Positions 1 to 11,155 of a stretch of 64,000 bases of DNA are shown here, piece by piece. This stretch comes from Ephemerocybe angulata (taxonomy: Eukaryota; Basidiomycota; Agaricomycetes; Agaricales; Psathyrellaceae), in contig JAACJK010000057.1 in the NCBI GenBank assembly GCA_013368325.1, positions 1,178,001-1,242,000 of the forward strand, in the 5' to 3' direction. Under the pieces are notes generated by a model. The model did not search any database. It saw only the letters and a program-made list of their open reading frames with translations, and had not been told where the DNA came from. The position numbers and the translations under genes were made by a program. The first letter of the stretch is position 1. Every line of letters starts with the position of its first letter.

Positions 1-2746
1 AAGATGAGCGCCTTCTTCTGCGTGTGTCCATCCTCGCTCGCCCCGCTTGCGGTGAACGCGCCAAGGACGGCATCGTGCATGCTGCGCAACCTCTGGTCGG
101 CGACCGCCGCGAGCGTCTTGCCCCAGACGGGGAACTGTCTCTGCTCGACATCGTACACCTGCACAGAATTGTTCGGGAAGGTGAGGAGGAGGTTGGATGT
201 CGAGGAGTAGGACGACGTGGAGACGGGAGAGTCGATGAAGGTGAGGTGTTGCACGGGGAGGGGGAAGGAGGGCAGGGTCGTGTGGTGCGAGATGGAGTCG
301 AGGTTGTAGATGTGCGTTTTTGTGGAGGTATGTGGCGGTGTGGAGGAGGATGAGGACGCGGAGTTGGATGGAGAGGACCAGTGTGAGGAGGATGCGAGCC
401 ACTGGCCGTCGGGGCTGATCGCCAAGTGCGAGACGGTGGCGGTTGTGGAGAGCCGCTGTCTTGATTCCAGCTTGGGACTGTCTTCGTCCTCGGCCTCGCT
501 CTCAGCAGCAGCCTCGTCCTCTTCTTCAGAGGCGTCCTTCATTTCAACATCCTCGCCTTTCTTATCTCCGTTGAGATGAGGCTTTTTCGTTCCATTAGCT
601 TTTGATTTTGAGCCAGCGAGTACTCGGTCGCCGACGATGAGATCTTGGACCAAGTGGTGGTCTAGTCTCCGGAGGACCTGGGGTACCTCACTCGTCAGGT
701 CTATAATGATGATATAGGATGGTGCGGTGGTCGAGAGGACGAGTTTTGACGAATCGGGGGTGAATTTGAGAGCGAGAGAGCCAGTACCACGGAATTGATG
801 CTGGTTGGGTGCCTCGGCAGGATTTTGAGGAAGGGCGGGAATGTGTGGTTGGAGGATAGAGCTAAATTCGCGAACACGTTTTGGTGTGAGTCCATCGCCC
901 TTCTGCCGGGAAGACGTCAGCGATAGTTCATTCTCGACGGAAGCAGTACTCACAGATTGAAGACGGAAGAGCTTGGTTTCGTAGAGGTCCGAGACAGCAA
1001 GCCACGTCCCATCTTCCGAGATCTCATGTGCAATGATGTTCGTGTGTACGTTCAAATCCATCTCGAGGACCTTCTCCCAACCACTCGCAAACTCTTGTCC
1101 TGGTGTAGGCGCCTTAAACTGGGCCTTGGCACCGTCCTCGTCCATCTTATCACCCTCTTCCTCTGACCTCGCTTTGGCGCCTCCAGCGATTTTCCACACA
1201 GCCAGCCCAGCTTCGCTGACGCTTGAGACCAGTCTCGCGCCTCGAGCAACGCGAACACGACCCTCCTGGGAGTAAGCGACGCGTCGATGGTACGCGTCTT
1301 CGAAGGTAGCCTCAACGCTGGTAAGGAGGGGATTCCTAATCTTGACGACAGTGTTCGATGTCAAAGCAGCAGGGGCAAGAACTAGGCTCATATCCAGACC
1401 ACCAGACGCGAGGATAGGGGCAACATCAGCAGGAGAAGAGCGTTTGAGGGAGGCAGGGAGGGGGGTATGAGGAGGCCACATAGCCAGAGCGCGGACGTCG
1501 TGCGAGTGCATACGCTTGGAACCGGTCTGGGCCCAGCGAGCAGAGGAGGAGTTGCTGTTGTCGGGGGAGGAGGTTTTGACCTGGGAGAACTGCACCGTCT
1601 TTTGGTCGACACCAGAGGTATACACGGTTTTGCCGTCAGCACTGATAGCCATGCAAAGCACGTCTGCGCCATGGGCTTGGAAGCTTTGAAGCTGAGTACC
1701 GGTTCGGGAATCCCAAAATTTGACCAGACCAACAGAGTCTCCGGAGACGATGGTTCCATCGCTGTCGATATATTAGCAATAATTTCCAGAGAGAAAAGGC
1801 GGAAAGCGTACCCAAGCACTCCAACTGTCCAGACCAATGTCCTCTCTCCACGAATCTTGTCCATTCCTATCCGTTCCATCAACTGTCCCGAGTTCGCATC
1901 CCACTTCCTCAAGCTGCTGTCCGAGCAACCGGTAACAAGCCAAGAGTCTGCCCACTCATCGTCGTCGTCGTCGCTATCACTGTCGTCAGAGCCTTCTGAG
2001 CTCTTTTTGGCCTCGGGCAAAGGTTTCCGTGATTGCTTAGGTACTGGGGGTCCCCATGCGAGACTGAGCATGCGGCACTTCACTTTACCTATGCGACGGT
2101 GGTGGGTCAAGGCATCGTTCTCCAGGGAGAGAATACGAACAGTGCCGTCTTCGCAGCCGAGGGCAAGGAGTGTCGATGCAGGGTTCGCAGCGAGGGACCA
2201 TATTGAACCACCTTGCGAGCCAATGGTTCTCTGTGAACGCAGAGGTCAGATGGTATAGCTAAAGGGAGTATAGCAAGACGCACTTTAATCCGCGACCGCT
2301 GAATGTCCCATTCGATCAGTTCACTTCCACCTCCCGAGCTGAACAGTCGAAGATCGGAGAGTTGGGGCACGTCGTCTTCATTTATTTCGTCCGGGTAACG
2401 AATCGTAAATGCAAGCGCGTCTACTTTTGAAGGGTATGGTCCGGGGAGAGTCTGGAATCGGTATTGGTCAAGGAGGTTGCTTGAACAGCAGCGCAGCTCA
2501 TACCTGCCTCACGACCCATGCCTGGGAGCTTGGCGGCTCGCGGTCAGACCCCATCCACTCCGACAAGTCGATGTTTCCGTTCGCATGGCCGATGGCGAGG
2601 GTGCCAAACTGCAGGGGCTTAATAGATTCGGCGGGTTTGCGGTTGCGCTTTACGGCGGGGAGGGGCAGCGGGGGGAAGGCGAGGGCGGTGATAGCAGAGG
2701 GCGTGTTGTCGACGAAGCGACAGCGGTGGACGGGGACGGTCGCCAT
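1..2746 (-). CDS. UTP4: U3 snoRNA-associated WD40 protein Utp4 (cirhin), 3' end cut by window edge
   Basis: Utp4/cirhin is a WD40 subunit of the t-UTP (UtpA) part of the nucleolar small-subunit processome and is needed for early 18S pre-rRNA transcription and processing. The start at 2746 gives an N-terminus containing VHRCRFVDNTPSAITALAF, which is typical of the family. The first coding exon is 2746-2504. Later exons carry WDIQRSRIK, GCSDSSLRKWD, DKIRGERTLVW and GVDQKTVQFSQ, all in the expected Utp4 order, with an acidic Ser/Asp-rich insert (about 1950-2000) between WD repeats. The coding frame is still open at base 1, so the C-terminus lies outside the window. Its start is 175 bases from the TIM10 start on the other strand. 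A large plus-strand frame at 1467-2258 is only its antisense shadow. Identification is firm; the exact borders of the inner introns were not all checked. Confidence 0.93.
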
Positions 2747-2921
2747 TGCGAATGAGGAGAGCCTGAGGTCGCTGTCCAAACTCGTTTTTTTCACCGGACG
2801 ATCTGCTTGATCGGGACGCGGAAAAACGTGACTTGGCGTCCGAGTTTCGTGTCGCGCTCCCCATTGACGTCGTCTTCCAACAACTCCTTCTACCCATTCA
2901 CTCTATCTATTATCCTATAAT
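2747..2921. promoter_or_regulatory. shared divergent promoter of UTP4 and TIM10
   Basis: These 175 bases separate the start codons of two divergent genes, so both promoters and both 5' leaders must fit here. I see no clear TATA box. That the two genes are co-regulated is an inference from spacing only. Confidence 0.55.
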
Positions 2922-3331
2922 ATGTCTTTCCTCGGAGGTCGCTCGAACGCCAACACTGGCTCCGTCAACTATGACAAAATCGACATGGCCGTCACCGAGT
3001 ACGTCCGACCCACACCCGCTGGCACTATGCCGGAATACTCATTCACCTCTCTACAGGCTCGACACCGTGACCGACTTCTTCAACCGCATGGTCTCGTAGG
3101 TCTGCGCGTTGTTCGTAAATTCATCTTAGCTGACGCCCCGCCAGCTCGTGCTACAACAAGTGCATCGGCGCCAAGTACCCCGCTGACGGCGACCTCAACA
3201 AGGGCGAGAGCGTCTGCATCGACAAGTGTGTCGCCAAGTACAACGACGTCCAGAAGAAGGTCGGAGAGAAGCTGCAGAGCCGTGGTGCCGCTGCCCCTGC
3301 CCAGAACCAGAGCGCGTTTGGATCGCTATAG
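2922..3331 (+). CDS. TIM10: mitochondrial intermembrane-space chaperone Tim10
   Basis: Small Tim protein that pairs with Tim9 as a hexameric chaperone carrying hydrophobic precursors across the mitochondrial intermembrane space to TIM22 or the outer membrane. Exons 2922-2998, 3057-3095 and 3145-3331 join in frame to a protein of 100 residues. The twin CX3C motif is visible as CYNKC and CIDKC, 17 residues apart, and is followed by VAKYNDVQKKVGEKL, as expected for Tim10 rather than Tim8, Tim9 or Tim13. These cysteines form two disulfides through the Mia40 pathway. There is no cleavable presequence, as usual for the family. Both introns are short (58 and 49 bases) with GT...AG borders. Confidence 0.95.
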
Positions 3332-3593
3332 TTCGGCCACAGCATTATGACGCTGCCATCCGGCAACACTTACACACACCAACCCGCCGACCCGAGGCCA
3401 CGCTGTCCAAAATAGGAGGGAGAGGCGGTGATGGGGCGAGCAAAATGGGCGGTCATGCATATCGATAGAAAAGTATGAATCTCATTAGAGTAATACCGAC
3501 ATACATAATCTTCAGAACCCCAACTTGGTGTCCCAATGAGAAGGCAACTCCAGAGAATGAAGACGACAGGGCAAACACGAGGCGTAGCGTTCT

Positions 3594-3972
3594 TCAAGGC
3601 GTGAAAGTGGGGAAGCACTCGGCCAGAGTCTTGCTGTGCTTGCTGGTGGCATGGGTCTCAAGTCTAAAGAGGGATGAGCGCCGTCGAATCGAAGGACTTG
3701 GATGATAAGGATATCTTACGCAGGAGCACGGGTGGTGTTCATCTGTTCATAGACTGTGAGTTACAGTCATTGCAGAAAGCTAGGGCGACTCACGAAGGGC
3801 TGTCTGCAGGTCTCGCAGATGATGGACTTGGACGCCTCGTTGACCTTGAGCTGACTCTTACCGCCCTTGGCGGCGGCACCCTGGTTGCGCTCACGCTTTT
3901 GCTGGGCTTTGGCTCCCTGCGCCCAATGAGTAGCTGAACCTCGCACAAGATGAGTGAACGTACGTTTCCCAT
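3594..3972 (-). CDS. small zinc-finger protein of the ZNF706 / At2g23090 family
   Basis: Four exons join to about 74 residues beginning MGNGAKAQQKRERNQ and ending AECFPTFTP. The N-terminal basic stretch resembles the 4F5/SERF-like region found in ZNF706 and its plant relatives. It is followed by one C2H2-type zinc finger, CETC ... HATSKH, and then the conserved KTLAECFP tail. The first exon holds only MGN before an intron, so the start at 3972 depends on the splice CGTACG...GCAG, which restores the family N-terminus exactly. The second and third introns split the zinc finger. The human relative has been linked to translation control and stem-cell state and to amyloid-promoting activity of SERF-like segments; the role in fungi is not settled. 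The gene converges on TIM10 with 262 bases between the stop codons. Confidence 0.85.
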
Positions 3973-4504
3973 TTCTAAAGATTAGGGGTATAAGGTGATA
4001 CTGAAGTCGTGGATGGGGAATACAAAAGGTGGTTTTGTCAAAGCAAGCAGCCTCCTCGACCCGGCTAGTTCGGTGCATTTGTTACGTAAGCGATCGAATC
4101 GAAAACTTTACAAGGTGGCACCAAATTGAATCTCATCTTGCAGGAGAACTCAGGAGAAGAGAATCGATAAACTGAAGGGGGGATATCCTTGTGGATGCAG
4201 GCCAGACCAGGGAAATCGGCTCAGACTCGACGCATCTCCATCCCGCGATTTCTAAATCGCATTTCGTGGATGAGGTCCGTCGAGGAGAAGGCGCTATCTC
4301 GCGTGGATTAGACTGATGGCGACATCCGGGATCCAGCCGGAATATTTTATTAGGCGCACAGTCATTGGGCGACTCGGAAGGCTTACACATTTGTGTTGTT
4401 CAACCAGGTCCATGCGGATCTCTCTCTTTTCTTCCACCTCCATCCGTCGCTGCGCTCGACTCCCACCGCCGTCCCCCATCCCCACACCTCGCCCAGTCTT
4501 CATC
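3973..4504. other. 532-base divergent intergenic region
   Basis: It lies between the start codons of the ZNF706-like gene and the threonine aldolase. The right half stays open in the aldolase frame from about 4316, so part of it may encode an N-terminal extension (see findings). Nothing else was recognised. Confidence 0.5.
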
Positions 4505-6140
4505 ATGCGGCGCGCCAACTCCCACAGCAGCCTCAACAACATCGCACCCATCCTCGATGAGCTCAAGCTCGACCTTATCTCGGAGAACCATGTCCAGGAA
4601 AATGCGGCCAAGCGCAAGGAGATCTCGAGGACCTTCATTTGTGAGTTGCCCTATCGAGAGTGGCGGGACAGTTTCTGATCAACAGGGTATAGCGGATACC
4701 ATAACAGGTCACCATTCATCCCGCTCTCTTTGACGCCCATAATCTGAACGACAACAAATGGACTTTTCTCAACAGTGCCCACCGAGGAGATGTACGCCTA
4801 TGCTACCACCGCCACGCTGGGCGACGACGTCTACTTCGATCCTTCCACAGCGTGAGCTTCCCTGCCTTGCTTACTGACCGAGATCCATCCGGCGAAGCCA
4901 TCGCTAACACGGGTGCTTTCAATTCAGGCACTTGGAAGCGCACGTTGCTAAAATCACCGGAAAGGAGGCTGCCCTGTTCGTGTCGTCTGGCACTGCGTCG
5001 AACCAAATCGCGCTCCGAACACACCTCCAGCAGCCACCGTACTCCGTCCTCGTCGACCAGAGGTCACACATCAACAAGTGAGTTGTCGTCTGACATTCCC
5101 TCTATCTTTACTAACCTCGACACTCGCAGATATGAAGCCGGTGGTACCGCGTTCCACTCCGGTGCTCACCTCATCACCGTTAGCCCTTCCAACAGTGAGT
5201 TTGATTACTCTACACCTGCACAATCTTCCTCTGACCTCTGCACAGAGCACCACTTGACCCTGGAGGACGTCAAAGACAACATCATGCTCAGCGACGACAT
5301 CCATTTGTAAGTCCTCCTCATCCCATCCTCCTCTCCGTCCTAACACCCGCACAGTGCTCCCACAACCGTCGTCGCCCTCGAAAACACCCTCAACGGCACC
5401 ATCATCCCCCAGGAAGAAGTCGAGCGCATATCCGAATACGTCCACTCCGTCGGTGTAAAGCTGCACCTCGACGGCGCGCGCATCTGGCACGTCGCCATCG
5501 AGACTGAGACCCCGCTCAAGGAGCTCTGCGATCCCTTCGACTCCGTCAGCCTGTGCTTCAGCAAGGGCCTCGGCGCCCCCGTCGGCTCGTGTCTCGTCGG
5601 TTCGAAGGAGTTCATCAAGAAGGCCCGGTGGTTCCGCAAGCTGTTTGGCGGTGGAATGCGCCAGACGGGTTTCCTCGCGGCGTCGGCAGCGTACGCCCTC
5701 ACACACAATGTGCCCAAGCTCGTCCAAGTACACGCGCTTGCACGAAAGCTGGAAGCGGGTCTCGAGGAGATCGGGTGCCGTATTCTAAGCAGAGCGGAGA
5801 CATGCATGGTGCGACTGAAGCCATCGTCAGTCTCGTAGCCTGACTGACCTGAATGGAAACCTTTTAGATCTTCTACGACCCTGCACCAGTCGGTGTATCG
5901 TACGACGAGATCGCCGAGCGCGGTAGCGCATTACCAGAACCCCTCGTCCTCGGCGGCTCGCGGCTTGTCGTACACATCCAGACCTCGGAAGAAGCAGTCC
6001 AAGACTTCCTCACCGTCGTCCGCACCCTCGCCCAGGAAAAGAAGAGCGCCGGTTTTGTTGCTTCAGACCCTAATACTTATGGTGCCTTCTTGAAAGACAT
6101 CTACGTTAGGCGGGCGGCCACTTTCCCCAAGAAAGTTTAA
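4505..6140 (+). CDS. GLY1: L-threonine aldolase (PLP enzyme)
   Basis: Cleaves L-threonine and L-allo-threonine to glycine and acetaldehyde with pyridoxal phosphate; a main glycine source in fungi. Exons 4505-4640, 4693-4707, 4776-4851, 4928-5077, 5130-5194, 5246-5306, 5355-5808 and 5868-6140 join to 409 residues. The fold-type I signatures are present: FISDTITVPTEEM, SLGDDVY-like TLGDDVYF, FVSSGTASNQIAL, VDQRSHIN, HLDGARIW and CFSKGLGAPVGS, where the PLP lysine is about residue 238. Exon 2 is a microexon of only 15 bases that supplies the SDTIT part of the conserved N-terminal motif. An in-frame ATG at 4412 would add 31 Arg/Ser-rich residues resembling a mitochondrial presequence; I use 4505 as the conservative start. 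A 220-codon frame on the opposite strand is a shadow. Confidence 0.93.
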
Positions 6141-6317
6141 ATCAGTTAAACCTGTACATATACAGGTTGGTGGGCGACGAGGGGTATCAGTCGCTGGGAT
6201 ATACAGGGCAATATCTAGATAGACGGATTGTGTTACGCTTATAGTACGCTATACCATGCCAAGCTTTGTTCTCAATATGCGACCAAGTCCAACGTTCACA
6301 AAGGAAGATGTAACGAA

Positions 6318-9300
6318 TCACCAATCTAGCACCGCGTCGTCCGAGTTGATCTCTAGAGAGATATCGCCTTCGTCTGCTACGACGAAGCTCCCGTGCTCAT
6401 AACTATCGAGCTCATCGTCCTCCAGTGGTGGTGAGCTGGAGGGCAAAAATTTGCGTGTCGTGGTGGATGGGTCGATCCGCCCAAAGGGTTTCGCGCGGAG
6501 AGGGCCGCGCTGGAACGCCGGAGCCTTGTCTCCGACGGGCGCCTGTGTGAACAGGCTTTGGCGATACATCTGCGTTTGCTCGTACGAGGGCGATATCTGG
6601 GTCATGCTGGGTGAGTCCTTTAGGAACTCCCTATCGGAGGACCGCTCCTCTTCTTCTTCGGAGTAGCCTTCGCTGACCTCGTCCCCAGAGTGCGCCGCTT
6701 CGCCAACTAAGCCTACGAGGTTCTTGTCTAAGAGGGAGGGCTTTGTTCTATGTGGCTTCGGCTCTTTCTTCTTAGGTCTTGGTTTGGGTTTGGCAGGCGT
6801 GGATTCGAGATTGCGGCGATGGAGTCGGTGTTGGGAAGGGGGAAGGGGGGCGAGCGGTTCGTCATCGTCGGATGAAGCAACCGCTGTGACACGCCTCCTC
6901 TTCGGTTTGGAGACAGGAAAAGTTGGTTCTGGCGCTTCCCATGACGGAGACGAGAGTGGTGTTCGGTTAAATGGCACTGGGGGAGGCAACATGTCCGTCT
7001 TTCGTTTCTGAGCGCGAGATGTCGACGCGTCAGGCTCAGGTGCAAAGGAGACCTTGGACGCTGGCTGGAACGACACCGAGGGCTTCGAAGGACCACCCTT
7101 CACAATCTCGATTCCTGGAGAGCTGGGGGGCGTGCGTTTTAGTGTCGCTTTCTGCTTCTGTTTGGGTCGGGCAGGGTAAGCTTGACTGATCTCGATGGAG
7201 TCGTCGCCCTCGAACTGCAGACGCTCGAACTTCGGGGAAGGCACACGAATAGGTTCGGGTGACCCTGCTTCTACGCCGATGTCCTCGTCATCTTCTACGA
7301 GCCAGGCCATATCCTCTCCACCAAATTTACGATCATACCGTGCGGGAGACGGTGATTTGGGCTCCTCTCCATCATCGGTTGCCTCACCACCTGAACAGAC
7401 GAGTAAGTTGGATTGCAATTATCTAAGCAGTGTCATACTCACCGTTCCCAAACTCTTCTTCCTCAGTGTCAGTTATTTCGTACGTCTTCATGGGTGGATC
7501 AGGAGTCAAACGCCTTTTCGACGACGATGCAAGACTAGCCAGCTTGCTGACTGGCTGGAAAGATCCAAAAATGCTCCCGCTTTCGAACTGCATATCCAGT
7601 TCATCGTCTTCTCCCTCTTTCTCAAGCTCAGCTAGCGACTTCTTCGCGTACTTCTTAACTATTTCCTTCTCCTTAGCCGCTTGTTTCTTGGCGGCAGCAG
7701 TGGTGCCAGACCGACGTAGCTTTGCAGCTGGGGAAGAAGCTTTCTTCTTCGTCGCAGGGGGTTTGTCGGACTGTGTCCGGCGTGTAAAAATGCTGCCCGC
7801 CTCTATCTGTCGGTCTAAGTCGTCGTCCGTACCCAGCTCTTCTAACTCTCTTGGATCTTCTGGGAGTGGCGCAACCTTGGGTTTCTTGAACGTGCTCCAG
7901 ACGCTACTTGCAGGGGTGAAGGAGGTCGGCATATCTGGCGGGATATTTCGGTTTGGATCTGTATTTCGTTTCCGCTTCGTGCCCCCTGTGCTTGCCCCTT
8001 TACTCCGTGCCTTGCGCAGGTCCTCCCGGACGTACGGCGTAATCTCCATCACCTTCTCGATGCATGAAGGCTTGACATGCTCGGGTATAAGTCTAGGAAC
8101 GTCCCCGTAGAGTTCGTAAAGTTCGCCGCGATCAATAACCTTTTGGACCTCTTTGTAAGTTCCTTTGGCCTTGTCGAGATTGAACTCCTCCCGCGCCTCT
8201 GCCAGTAGTGCGTGGACTTCCCCGGCGCGTTTACGACCCGTTCGTCCAAATCTTTGAATCTAAACGCCGTGCATGAGCATTTGTCGAATATATCAAGAGA
8301 GCTGAACTTACCATGCGAGTAGGAGCTTTATCTGTATCATAGCAAATTGTGCAATCAATCTCTCCGATATCCAAACCCTCTTCACCAATAGAAGTCGCCA
8401 CGAGGACATTGAATTCACCCTTCTGGAAGCGCTCGATAAGCTGAAACACTGTCAGCTATTTCCACTTCGAAAGCGAGTCAAAAAACCATACCTCAATTTG
8501 CTCCCTCTGCTTAAGACCCTTGGTACCATTCTTGGCAGTGGCTTGACCAACGAAAGCTGCGGCTCGGATAAGCGGCCGATGCTGATTCAACTCCCCGATG
8601 ATCTCTTCCACAACTGCTCGGTATGACGAGAAAACCATGACTCGAGTGTCATCCGATTTGTCTGGTTCTCCCTCGACTGCATCTGGCATCTTCGTCCCAA
8701 AGTAGTTGATAAGGATGTCCTTCAACTTCTCCATCTTTGGGTGTGGCGTCGAGCCGGTTTTTTCAAACTCTTCAAACTTCTCCATGAGCCTCTTGAAATT
8801 AGGGTTGTCAATGAGCATGGTTTTGCGCGCCTTTCCAGCTGCCTTCTCCGTCAATTCTTTCTGCATGATCTCTTCACAGTAGTCTCGGCAGGACTTGATA
8901 GAGCCGGTCAACTGCAGGTCATTGGTAAGGTACATGTTACATGTGTTGATCGAGTAGTATGCGACGTACCAGGTATAAGACGGCACGCGCCAACGACGAC
9001 AATTGGGTTAGTTGGGTATAATGTTTGCTAGCAAGCGGGTTTCTATCACGAAGAATACCCATAGGCCTGAACGGATGGAGGGCGATCACCTTCTCGCTCG
9101 GGTAGAAGAGTCCCATTTTTTGAAGGGGATCGAAAATAGGCTGGAACAAAGCGTCAGTCAAAGACCCAGGAGGTAGAGGTACGATTCTCTTACCTCCATA
9201 ACTTTGCTTAAGAGTTCCTGTATCACAAGAACGTCGTCTCTAGGCTTTATGATGTGTGGTTTGACGACCTTCATTTTGGTTAGCCGAATTTTCAAACATC

Positions 9301-10893
9301 CGGAAGAAATTTGTCTACCTTTTCGAAGATGTATGGCTTTAGATCAAGGCTGTTCTCGTTCCTTATTTCTATTTTGCTAATATGAAGCCCATCTACCAGC
9401 CTTTGGACGGAGTCGGGGTTGTTGCCAGGTGTCGCTGTCAGGGCGAGAAGGCGAAAATGGGGATTCTTGGCCATCATAAACCTCACTATCTTGTTGTAAG
9501 AGTAGTCACCAGTGGCGTGGTGAGCCTCGTCTACGGGATAAATCAGTAATGCAGGTCAGAGTCAGATAGAGGCTTTTTTATACCGATGACCAAGAGGACG
9601 ACGTCCAGAGGGTCGCAGGCACCAGAGGCAAGATCTGACTCCATCGTTTGTGGGGTCATGTAAAAGACACGTTTCTCTTGCCACTGCTTGGCGTTAGACG
9701 ATATATGACTAGACATTCCATGTTCGGAAACTCACAAAACGTGCTCGAGTAGCACTTTTGACCTGACCCGTGAGTTCTACTCCATCGTATCCGGGGATAC
9801 CACAAGTGTCATGAGACGCAACAATCTGTTGAGCAACTAGGGGTTTCGTAGGCGCAACGAAAACAATCTTTCCCTCGGGAAACCACCTATAGTCTAGGGT
9901 ATGGCAATGTCAGTCTGGAAGTGAAGTCCCTGTCGTTGACACTCACAATTTAACATCACTACACCAGCTACGAAAGTCTTTCCAAGTCCCGTTGGTAATG
10001 CCACCAGCGTGTTATCGAAGAGACAATTCTTCACGATATTGTACTGGTAGTCTCGCTTTGCACGGTTCGTGGGGAAGATCCAGTGCTTCGCCTCAAGTAA
10101 ATCTGGCTTTAAACGCATTGGAGGGGGCTGCCTGTGCATGAGCGACGGAAGCATTCAGGAAGGAATGAAGCGCCATACCGGCCTATCGTTAAATGAGTTC
10201 CAGGGTTAAATTATTGTTGACGGTATGCAAGTAGAGTGCACTTACCCAACTGAAGATCCAGCGAGTTAGAGTATGATTCAGGGAGCAGACAACCGCCATG
10301 AAAAGAACCGACTCACCTGGGACTACTGGAAGCTCGATACTATCCTCCTCCTCGTCATCGTCGTCTTTAGCTGACGCCTTCCCTTTCCCCTTCCCTTTAG
10401 CACCCTTCTTGGGTTTGTTTCCCGACTGTGCAAAGGCGGTATGATCCCAAATCTTGGTCTTTGGCGCCTGCTGCCCAAATATATTTCGCGTCGCTGACTT
10501 GGTTCTCTGCATTGCCGCACTCGGCGGAGACTTAAGTTTGCTGGCAGCGGATTGCGTCGGGATGATATCGCCAAAGAGAGTGGTCTGCAGCATGTTGCTC
10601 GAGGTCGTTCGATTCATCGGACGGCTGCTCGGTCCAGCCTGAGGTGCTTGAAGGACCTTTTCGTTGTATTGCTGAGCCACGAAATCGTCTAGTTTGGCCA
10701 ATTCGCTTTCATCGATATCAAAGGTCATGTCTATAGATGAGTCCGACTTCAGACTTTGAGGTTGGGGCCGTCGGGGTGCTGGTACTGGAGGAGCTGGTGC
10801 TTTGGCCTGCTGCAGAGCCGCCGTCTCGATGGCTTCCACTTCCGCCAGGGCTGCATCGTCGAAATCATCGTCAAAAAAGTAGTCTGAACTCAT
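6318..10893 (-). CDS. MPH1: FANCM-family DNA helicase Mph1
   Basis: Superfamily 2 3'-5' DNA helicase that remodels stalled forks, dissociates D-loops and limits crossovers; orthologue of yeast Mph1 and the helicase half of human FANCM. The N-terminus ([16 protein letters not shown]) is acidic and carries a short QTTLFG motif. The helicase core shows [18 protein letters not shown], Walker [23 protein letters not shown] (DEAH box spliced across an intron near 9540), [29 protein letters not shown] and [12 protein letters not shown]. The long C-terminal tail from about 8050 downwards is Lys/Pro/Ser-rich and includes a duplicated acidic motif (see findings). The gene has about a dozen introns; the junction between the first exon (10893 to about 10320) and the Walker A exon near 10150-10260 was not resolved. 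It converges with GLY1, leaving 177 bases. Confidence 0.93.
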
Positions 10894-11155
10894 AGCCCTC
10901 CAGGGTGGGAGACCAGAGAGAGGATGTGGGAAAAAGGGTATTGGGGGTGTGGGTTGGGTTGTCGTTCAAGTCGAAGACGCGCACCCGAGCATTGAGCTTC
11001 AGCCATCAAACGCGCAGACATTCGTCTCACGTGGACCGTGTTAAGCCAAGCGCCGCTGACTCCGACAATAGCTGCCGGCAACGAGCCAACAACACGACTC
11101 CGCTCAGCCCCTCCTCAACTTCAAGCTTTCTTCAGACCATATCGATCCTTTAACA
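10894..11155. promoter_or_regulatory. shared divergent promoter of MPH1 and the G-patch gene
   Basis: 262 bases between two divergent start codons. No recognised motif; both promoters must lie here or extend into the genes. Confidence 0.4.

Noticed and set aside
1467..2258. 263-codon open frame on the plus strand
   Set aside because: Antisense shadow of UTP4; the minus-strand translation is clearly a WD40 protein.
5071..5733. 220-codon open frame on the minus strand
   Set aside because: It is exactly antisense to the catalytic exons of the threonine aldolase and its translation resembles no protein family.
7430..8110. 226-codon plus-strand frame, Ser/Phe-rich and hydrophobic
   Set aside because: Antisense to the Lys/Ser-rich tail of MPH1; the apparent membrane character comes from reversed Lys and Glu codons.
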